Assembly: GCA_036927565.1 (NCBI GenBank)
Contig: JAYESD010000011.1
Span: 97,687,178-97,751,177, forward strand
Direction: 5' to 3'
DNA from: Tuctoria greenei
Taxonomy: Eukaryota > Streptophyta > Magnoliopsida > Poales > Poaceae
DNA length: 64,000 nucleotides
Positions 57,209 through 64,000 of the stretch are shown here, in pieces (the first letter of the stretch is position 1; each line of letters begins with the position of its first letter). Made by a program: the position numbers and the translations under genes. The notes under the pieces were generated by a model. It was not told where the DNA came from and made no database searches. It saw nothing but the letters and a program-made list of their open reading frames with translations.

Positions 57209-58408
57209 TAACCAGCACAAAAGACAACTCAACTAAAACTAGGACTCTAATCCTACTCAATGCACGAATCGAAACTTTCCATAACTGCTCAAGACTCTTC
57301 TACACGTAGATAGAAGCAATCTTAAGACTTCCAAACACCTTAGGAACATATCCCATATTCTTAAAACATCTCAACTTCGTGCTCACCATGAAATCCTAAC
57401 GTAACCAACTCAAATCTTTCCATATTTGAGTCAAACACGACTCAGCCGCAGCCTGAGTCCATAACCTAGTCGGTTGGACCTTTCTGTCCAATTATTTATG
57501 TCCACATCTCTTCATCACGCCTCGGAACCATGTAGCCACTTCCTTGAACTCTTTGCACACGTGCAAACACCTTCCAACAATGTCCATGATACCTTCATAT
57601 GCATTGTTCTTGATTCATACAAGTTGCATGACCTCCTGATCAACTCAACCACAATTCCTCCTGAACTTGGTTGTTGAACCTCATCTTCTCCCTAAGACTA
57701 GTTCAGTGGATCCCGTGATCAACCATGTCTTGAACTCAAGCAACACCTGCACGGGAATAAACAACCGATACTTCTGAGCACAAGTCCTCGATTTGACTCA
57801 CGTTAGTTCTGAAACTACAGCACCTTGCGTGAGCACCTCACATAAGCATGTTGCAAACCATAGCAAAAAGATATCTACCATAACCACACAAAAAACAATA
57901 AAAACTTAATAAAAGAATAGTAAGAAAACTTTCCATAGTTGTAAATCAAGTTTTAAATATTGCAAGTTAAAAGTAGAACAATTGCAATCAAGCTCCGGAC
58001 TTTGCCAAAACTAACTGGACCTTGAACCGGAGCTTACCATAGCTAGCAGGACCTCGCACTGGAGCTTACCAAAGCTAGTCGGACCTAGTGCCGGAGCTTA
58101 CGAAAGCTAGTTGGACCTAGTGCTGGACCTAACGAAAGCTAATCGGACCTAACCAAAATAAGTTGGACCTAGCAAAAATAAGTCGGACCTAGACAAAGAA
58201 GTCAGAACTAGCCAAAGTAAGTCGAACCTAGACAAAGCAAGTGGTACCTTACGTCGGACCTTGCTGGAGCTACCCAAAACATGTCAAACCTATTGTCGGA
58301 CCTTGCTGGAGCTTGGACCTGGAGTCAGACATTATTAAAAAGGTGTTTTGGCATTATTCAAAACTTTTATCGTCAAAGCCAATATATTCAGCACACATAG
58401 GTCTCACA
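57209..58408 (-). repeat. 3' LTR of G3, right (U3) part
   Basis: Continues the LTR interrupted by G2 and ends (plus strand) at ...CATAGGTCTCACA. Together with 48222-48826 it makes an LTR of about 1.8 kb, longer than those of G1 and G2 because of the tandem repeat at 57,990-58,330. Confidence 0.9.
57990..58330. repeat. tandem repeats in G3 U3
   Basis: Some fifteen units of about 20-30 bases built on AAGTCGGACCTAG and CCGGAGCTTACCAAAGCTAG. G2 has only a few equivalent units (55,880-56,070), so the array has expanded in G3. Confidence 0.8.
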
Positions 58409-59332
58409 ATCTCCCCCATGATGAATGCATTGGCAACACCACTTAAAATCCGAACATTGACTTATTCAATTGAAAAGTTTTGAAAACGATTTCTCCCCCC
58501 TTCTTGAAAATCAAATGAGATAGAAATAAATTTCTCCGCCTACACATATTTCTCCCCCTTGCATACTTCTCCCCCTTTGACAATGTATTCAGCAAGGTAC
58601 AAAAGAGAAATTTTAATTTGTTATGAGCACATTAAACATATACATATAAAACAAAGCTCATCCAAGTCATACTATCAAGTAGTGTAAGCCATCCTAGAGA
58701 TCAAATGTAATTTTCATTTTAAGCAAGGCATGATCTCACAAACTTAACTATTTCAAAACATGAAAGCATGACACATGTTGTTGTATTTTTCATTTTTCAA
58801 TATATTTAAAGCTCAAATTTTTATCATATAACATTTGCAAGAGATTATATGCCGCATCTTCCTTATTCTAACAAACCAATCCAAGCCTATGTCATTTGAC
58901 AATCAGAAGCTTAAGGACATAGTTTTAGTCATACAGAACTTCTTCCAAGTTTATATCTAAGTGCAATGATAAGCTATCTCAAAAGAAGAAGTGTGATGCA
59001 TGCATGTTCTCTTGATCTTTTCTCAATTTTTCATTTGAACATAAAAACTCAACATGTGGATAGTTGATTGATTAATTTTTCATTATTAAAAGCTTTTGTG
59101 AGCATGCAACAAGTTCAAAACAGCAAGAAAGTTTATCATGACCAGATTTAGTGTAAATAATTATTCCAATTACTAGTCATGGCAAAAACTACAAAATGTA
59201 TAACATGAGTAATGTAGTATGAACTTTCAGCATGTAAAAGGAATCACAAAGTCATATATGTATCAAATATTATGCTCATATTATTTTAATTTCAAATTCA
59301 CACATAGACTTCCCAAGTTTCAAAACTCCCCC
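58409..59332 (-). other. PPT and 3' untranslated region of G3
   Basis: Minus strand reads ATGGGGGAGAT directly before the LTR. More purine tracts (seen as CTCCCCC runs at about 58,494, 58,553 and 58,568) occur within 180 bases. AT-rich, no gene. Confidence 0.8.
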
Positions 59333-60790
59333 TCAATTTAAGACATGAGGATGCATAACCCCTATTTCACTACGAATGAAACAAAAACGAGTGAAATTCA
59401 AAGATTTTGTAAAAATATCAGCCAATTGTTGTTCGATATCTACATGGTGAAGCACAATGTTTCCTTTTTCAACATTATCACGGAGAAAGTGATACCTAAT
59501 GTCAATGTGCTTTGTTCTCGAATGTTGCACGGGGTTTTTAGCAATGCAAATGGCACTAGTGTTATCACAGAACAGTGGAACACTATCTAGAGCAACCCCA
59601 TAGTCCTTAAGTGTTCGAATAATCCAAAGAATTTGTGAGCAAGCGCTAGCAACAACTACATGTTCAGATTCGGACGTGGATTGTGCAACTGAGCTTTGTA
59701 TTCTAGAGGAACAAGCAACAAGAGAAGTATCAAGAAAATGAAAAGCACCCGAATTACTTTTCCTATCAATCCTACAACCCCCAAAATCAGCATCCGGAAA
59801 AGCTTTCAAAGTAACAGTTGAGGAAGAAGGAAGAAAAATTCCAAATTCTTTAGTTCCATGTAAGTACCCGAGAATTCTTTTGATAGCTTGATGATGTGAA
59901 GCACGTGGGAAAGCTTGAAATCGTGCACAAAGACATATGCTGAATTGTATGTCCGGTCTTGATGTCGTGATGTACAAAAGTAATCCAATTATGCTTCTAT
60001 ATTCTTTTTGACCGACTGGTTCACCATCTTTATCATGTTCAAGTGTTGTTGCTGTACCCATTGGTGTCCGGAGAGGCTTGCTTTTGTCCATGTTGAAGTG
60101 CTTAATAAGGTCTCTTGTATACTTTGTTTGATGCACAAAGGTACTTTCCCTGGTTTGCTTGATTTGCAGCCCCAAATAATATGTGAGTTCTCCCATCATA
60201 CTCATATCAAATTCTGAACTCATCATAGCTGAAAACTTGGACACAAGATCATGAGAAGCACAACCAAAGATAATATCATCCACATACACTTGAACGAATA
60301 ATGAGTCATTGCCATGCTTAAACAAAAAAAAAAGAGTTTTATGAACCTTGCCCATGATAAACCCCTTTTCAACTAAGAATGCTTTTAGCTTATCATACCA
60401 GGCTCTAGGGGGTTGTTTGAGATAGTACAAGGCTTTTGAGAGTTTGTAAACATGATTAGGAAAATCTGGATTTTCAAAACCAGGTGGTTGCTTGACATAA
60501 ACCTCCTCATCTATGTAGCCATTAAGAAAAGCACTTTTAACATCCATTTGATATAACTTGAAACCTTTAAATGCAGCAAAAGCTAACAAAATTCTTGTGG
60601 CTTCTAATCTAACAACAGGATCAAAAGTTTCATCAACATCTAGACCTTCAACTTGTGTGAAACCTTGAGCAACCAACCTAGCCTTATTCCTAATCACAAC
60701 CCCATACTCACTTTGTTTATTTTTAAACACCCTTTTTTTATGAGAGAATGACCTTGAGGTGGAAGAACAAGTTTCCAAACATTATTTCTT
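59333..60790 (-). pseudogene. G3 reverse transcriptase and RNase H
   Basis: A 481-codon frame with RT blocks [36 protein letters not shown], catalytic [14 protein letters not shown] (both Asp present), MMGELTYYLGLQIK, and RNase H blocks KAFPDADFGGCRIDRKS, STSESEHVVVASACSQ, HSRTKHIDIRYHFLRD, DIFTKSLNFTRFCFIRSE. The frame is broken only at its upstream end (about 60,730-60,790), where it should join the preceding ORF. Confidence 0.9.
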
Positions 60791-62223
60791 TCAAAAAGTT
60801 TGTAACTCTTCTTGCATGGCAATAATCCAAGATTCAATAGTGAGTGCGTGTGATATATCTTTGGATTGAAAAGAAGCAACAAAAGCAGAATGAGCATGAG
60901 AGTTTGAGTCGCAAAACCTGTACCATGTGACTCGTTCGTGCAAGCTCCCAATGAATTGTTGTGGAGGATGACTTTTTAGGATTCGGAGGGGAGTAGACAC
61001 TTCACAAGATTCTTCTTCTTCATGTTCATCACAAATCGATGAGCTGACTGGAGGACGATCTGGACCAGCAATGGTGGTCATCGGTGCTGGTTGTGAATCA
61101 ACATCCGGAGCTGGAACAATGTCACTAGCTGCATAATTTTCAGGCAGCAACACCTCTTCTTCCTCATCTTCATTGAAAATACTCTCCCCCTGCGGATATG
61201 GATCTGGACCTGCAATATTTGAGTTAGTACCTGGGCTAGCTTTGTCAAAAGAAACCTCACAAGTCTCCACAATTTTGTTAGTGTCAAGTAAAAGCACACT
61301 GTAGCCTCTAGTATGAGATGGATAACCAAGAAACATGTCATCTACAGATCTAGCTTCAAATTTATCAAGATTACCATGTTTCTTAACAAATCATGTGCAA
61401 CCAAAGACCCTAAAGTGTGTGACATTAGACCTATGTCCAAACCGAAGCTCATATAGTGTTTTTCCTAGCTTAGCACGCAAGAAAACACGATTTGAAACAT
61501 AACAAGCGGTTGCAATTGCATCTGCCCAAAACTTTCTAGGAGTTTGATATTCATCAAGCGCAGTTCTATACATCTCAACTAAGGTTTTGTTCTTTTTTTC
61601 TACAACACCATTTTTTGAGGTACATATGGTGAAGAAATTTGATGATCTATTCCATTTTCAGCACAAAAATGATCAATAGATTGATTTTTAAATTCAGCTC
61701 CATTATCACTTCTAATTGCTCTTAAAGATCATGGGTGATCAATTGATAATCTAAGAAATAAAGTTCTAAAGTGACTAAAAGCTTCATTCTTAGATGCCAT
61801 AAAAGAATTCCAAGGGTATCTAGAATAGTCATAAAAATTTACAAGAACATACCATTTACCTCCGAAGGATTGAACACGTGAAGGTCCTAGGGTGTCAAGG
61901 TGCAAAAGTTGACCCGGTTCAGTTGTCATGGTCATTGTGATAGGAGCATGTGAACCTGCAATCATCTTAGCATGTCTACAAGAAGAGCACACAATTTCTT
62001 TGTCCCCTTTAAGCTTAGGCAGCCCACGTATGCGATCAACAGCACTAACACACATTAGATGATCAAAGCCTACGTGATCAAGTCTACGATGCCAAAAATA
62101 TAAGTCCTTTGAATCATTAGCAACTAGACACCTTTGTATAGAGGATGACATATCAAAATCAGCTTTAAAAACTCTTCCAAACCTAGACATGTTAAAAATA
62201 AGCTCATTGTTTGAGTCTACAAC
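60791..62223 (-). pseudogene. G3 integrase and linker
   Basis: Read leftward: FWHRRLDHVGFDHLMCV (pre-integrase zinc region), CSSCRHAKMIAGSHAPITM, core Asp in LLHLDTLGPSRVQ, a stop-bearing stretch with the second Asp in SDNGAEF (about 61,710) and Glu in VVEKKNKTL (about 61,600). Then DEYQTPRKFWADAIATACY, LRFGHRSNVTHFRVFGCT and, after a stop, FLGYPSHTRGYSVLLLD. An acidic linker follows (ESIFNEDEEEEVLLPEN) into the RT. Frameshifts lie near 61,729 and 61,610 and a stop near 61,391. Confidence 0.87.
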
Positions 62224-62514
62224 CTAGCAGCAATTTTTAGTGAAAATAATTTCCAAATTTTCGTCTAGAAATTGAGAAACACAAAACAAGTTGTATTTCG
62301 AAATTTTGACAAGTGCCGCATCCTTCAAAGTGTAGTGATCATTTACTCTAACCGATCCCTTAGAAATCATAGGAGTTGAAGAATTATCGGCAAAAGTAAC
62401 ATTCTCTATACGTGACACAAAAGAGAGGAAGGAGAACCATTCTTTGTTACCGGTCATGTGGCATGAGCAACCTGAATCCACAATCCAAATGTTCTCCTTC
62501 CTCAATCGTGTGAC
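62224..62514 (-). pseudogene. G3 protease-end segment
   Basis: RLRKENIWIVDSGCSCHMT holds the DSG protease loop, then MISKGSVRVNDHYTLKDAA and the end IIFTKNCC. It starts immediately after the GT-AG-like segment. Open in one frame, unlike the G2 copy. Confidence 0.87.
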
Positions 62515-63721
62515 CTACATGGAAGCACAATATGTCAATGACTCAATACTAGGGTTAGTCAAAAGGCATTTAGGAATCTAGTATTGAGTCACACGACGTG
62601 CAACAGGAAAAATATGCAAAAGTTGAGATCAAACTGCAGGTTTATGAGTCAAGGTTTGAGATTTTTTTTGTTCTTAACTACTGAATTATGAGATGTTACT
62701 TGTGTAGAAAAAAAATCAGTAGCTCTGGACACAAAAACAGAAGCACTGGAGGTAAGAACTGAAGCTCCGGAGGCAAACTTTGAAAGTTTTTGACTTATCA
62801 CACCAGGTTGCATGTTCCTGACATTCGGTTTAGTATGTGCAAAAAATTTTGCATGAGAGTTATACGATATAGCTTGCATTCTTTCCTTTTTATGTTGTTT
62901 AGCTAGTCTATAAAAAAAACTATGACATGACCATCTCTACCACAATAGGTACAATGAAATTTAACTTTGTGTTCATGTCTAGATGAGCATGCAGTATGTT
63001 TATTTGAAACCGAATGTTACAACACTCCCGCAGATTTAAGAACCACCCCTTTTGGTTTAGGAACTGTTTTAATCAAACCACTTCCTAATGACTTTACAAT
63101 TTTAGGTGGATATGCTTTAGCATGAGCATGAGAATCAAAACCTAAACCATATTTATCATTGCAAGATTTAGAGGAACTCAGCAGCAAGTTTAGGTTCTTA
63201 TTTGCATTACAAAACTGATCTAATGTCCTATGCATGTCATCAAGTTTATTTGATAGATCAAGGCAATTTATACATGAAGTTTTTCCTTTTAATTTGCAAT
63301 TGGAACAATATTTAACTTCATGAGAACGTAAAGCATTGTTCAATATAGAAATTTCATTCATAGCATCTTTTAGTTTATTTTCAAGATCATTACAGGTAGA
63401 ACAATACAAATCATTTGTACAACAAGAAGCATCTTTTAAGATTCTATCATTAAGTGCAGCAAGTTTTTTGTTCTTTCCAATCTCTATCTCAAGTTCATCA
63501 AGAATGGGTAAATGTGCACTTCTTAAGGAGGACAATTTTTCATATATTAAAGCGCATGAGGAACATGAATCATCACTAGGAATCAAGGTTTTAAAATGAT
63601 TAATTTTAGATTCTAGTGACTCAATTTTAACAGCATAGTCCCTAAGCTTTTTGTCCTTTTTCTTAACAATAATAGTTGCACAGGAAATAGCATCACACAT
63701 TTCATCACAAGTAGGACATAC
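62515..63721 (-). other. 1207-bp GT-AG-bounded segment in G3, absent from G2
   Basis: Minus strand begins GAAGAG|GTATGT (donor at 63721) and ends TTCCATGTAG|GTCACA (acceptor at 62515); a CTAAC branch-point-like site lies about 40 bases before the acceptor in TTGACTAACCC. G2 reads GAAGAG|GTTACACG at 51662/51663, as if this segment had been spliced out. It contains a 236-codon reading frame continuing gag (Cys pairs CPTC, CSSC, CSTC, CSNC and coiled coil), a stop at 63,017 and a second zinc-knuckle remnant at about 62,935. It could be a retained coding segment or an intron; see findings. Confidence 0.7.
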
Positions 63722-64000
63722 CTCTTCGTTGTCACTGTTGTGTTCTGCATCCTCCATACTTGATCTTGATTTGCCCGCCATGAAGCACAAGTTTGTCAGA
63801 TCATCTTCATTTTCGTCACTTCCAATGTCTACATCACTTGAGCCAAGTTCTTGAAGTGCGGTGATGAAACTATTTATTAGTTTGCATCCTGTAAAACACT
63901 TCTTTTTCTAATTGGTGTTGCCAGAAGAGGACTTGACTTTATTCTGCTTTTCATCATGGGTAGAAAGACGTGAAAGGTTAGGGCAATCTGTACAAAAGTA
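63722..64000 (-). pseudogene. G3 Gag, middle part at window edge
   Basis: From the edge inward: end of the zinc knuckle (FCTDCPNLSRL-type), KQNKVKSSSGNTN with a stop, then INSFITALQELGSSDVDIG and SDENEDDLTNLCFMAGKSR up to the GAAGAG border. The rest of gag, the PBS and the 5' LTR are beyond the window. Confidence 0.8.

Larger units (their letters stand above)
48222..64000 (-). mobile_element. Copia retrotransposon G3 (interrupted by G2)
   Basis: Minus-strand Copia: 3' LTR (48222-48826 plus 57209-58408), PPT, RT/RNase H, integrase, protease, gag, running off the right edge. It is inserted into gag of G1; left flank AACCT (48217-48221). G2 sits in its 3' LTR. It is the best-preserved pol of the three sister copies, with a 481-codon RT/RNase H frame. 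Confidence 0.92.

Noticed and set aside
59345..59590. Plus-strand frame opposite the G3 RNase H
   Set aside because: Shadow frame; the same one appears opposite G2's RNase H in the other orientation.

Overview
The window is nuclear plant DNA, almost certainly from a grass, and it consists almost entirely of nested LTR retrotransposons. I found no intact host gene, no tRNA or rRNA gene and no CRISPR array. The pointers to a grass are: Athila-like, Tat-like and SIRE-like elements with the primer-binding sites usual in plants; a grass-type zinc-knuckle ORF; TATA boxes inside the LTRs; and heavy decay by stop codons and C-to-T/G-to-A change. ORF starts in non-ATG frames mean little here. Nearly every coding region is a broken copy, so most are called pseudogenes.

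Left block (1 to about 27,110). Element J (Copia, minus strand) shows only its 5' LTR, a 1.9-kb leader and the start of gag. Next to it is locus I, a minus-strand zinc-knuckle ORF that looks like a LINE ORF1. It is split in two (3,231-3,606 and 25,182-27,091) by element D, an Athila-like Gypsy on the minus strand (3,607-25,181, target duplication GGGAG). D is itself split directly after its gag start codon by element E, a SIRE-like Copia on the plus strand (12,011-23,823, target duplication GCTCC). E has a third ORF downstream of pol and arrays of the 12-bp palindrome CGGACTAGTCCG.

Middle (about 27,110-30,877). Two LTR-less remnants on the minus strand: H, a decayed Gypsy (gag, protease, RT, RNase H, start of integrase), and F, the RNase H end of a Copia of the same family as E.

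Right block (30,878-64,000). The oldest layer is B, a Tat-like Gypsy (plus). Its 5' LTR is split by A (31,232-40,447), a related Tat-like Gypsy that lacks the integrase core and carries a long antisense ORF. B's gag is split by C (42,011-43,617), a solo-LTR-like insertion related to D's LTR, and then ends at G1 (from 44,574), a Copia. G1's gag is cut by G3 (from 48,222, same family, minus strand, running off the right edge). G3's 3' LTR is cut by G2 (48,827-57,208, same family, plus, target duplication TAACC), next to its TATA box. The insertion chain is therefore B, then G1, then G3, then G2.

The elements encode the usual retrotransposon functions: Gag capsid, aspartic protease, integrase and reverse transcriptase/RNase H. 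The most unusual observation is that G2 lacks a 1.2-kb segment present in G3, and the break falls exactly at GT-AG splice-like borders with a branch-point-like site. This suggests that G2 may descend from a spliced RNA. Nothing in the window supports a wholly new system beyond these retroelement variations.
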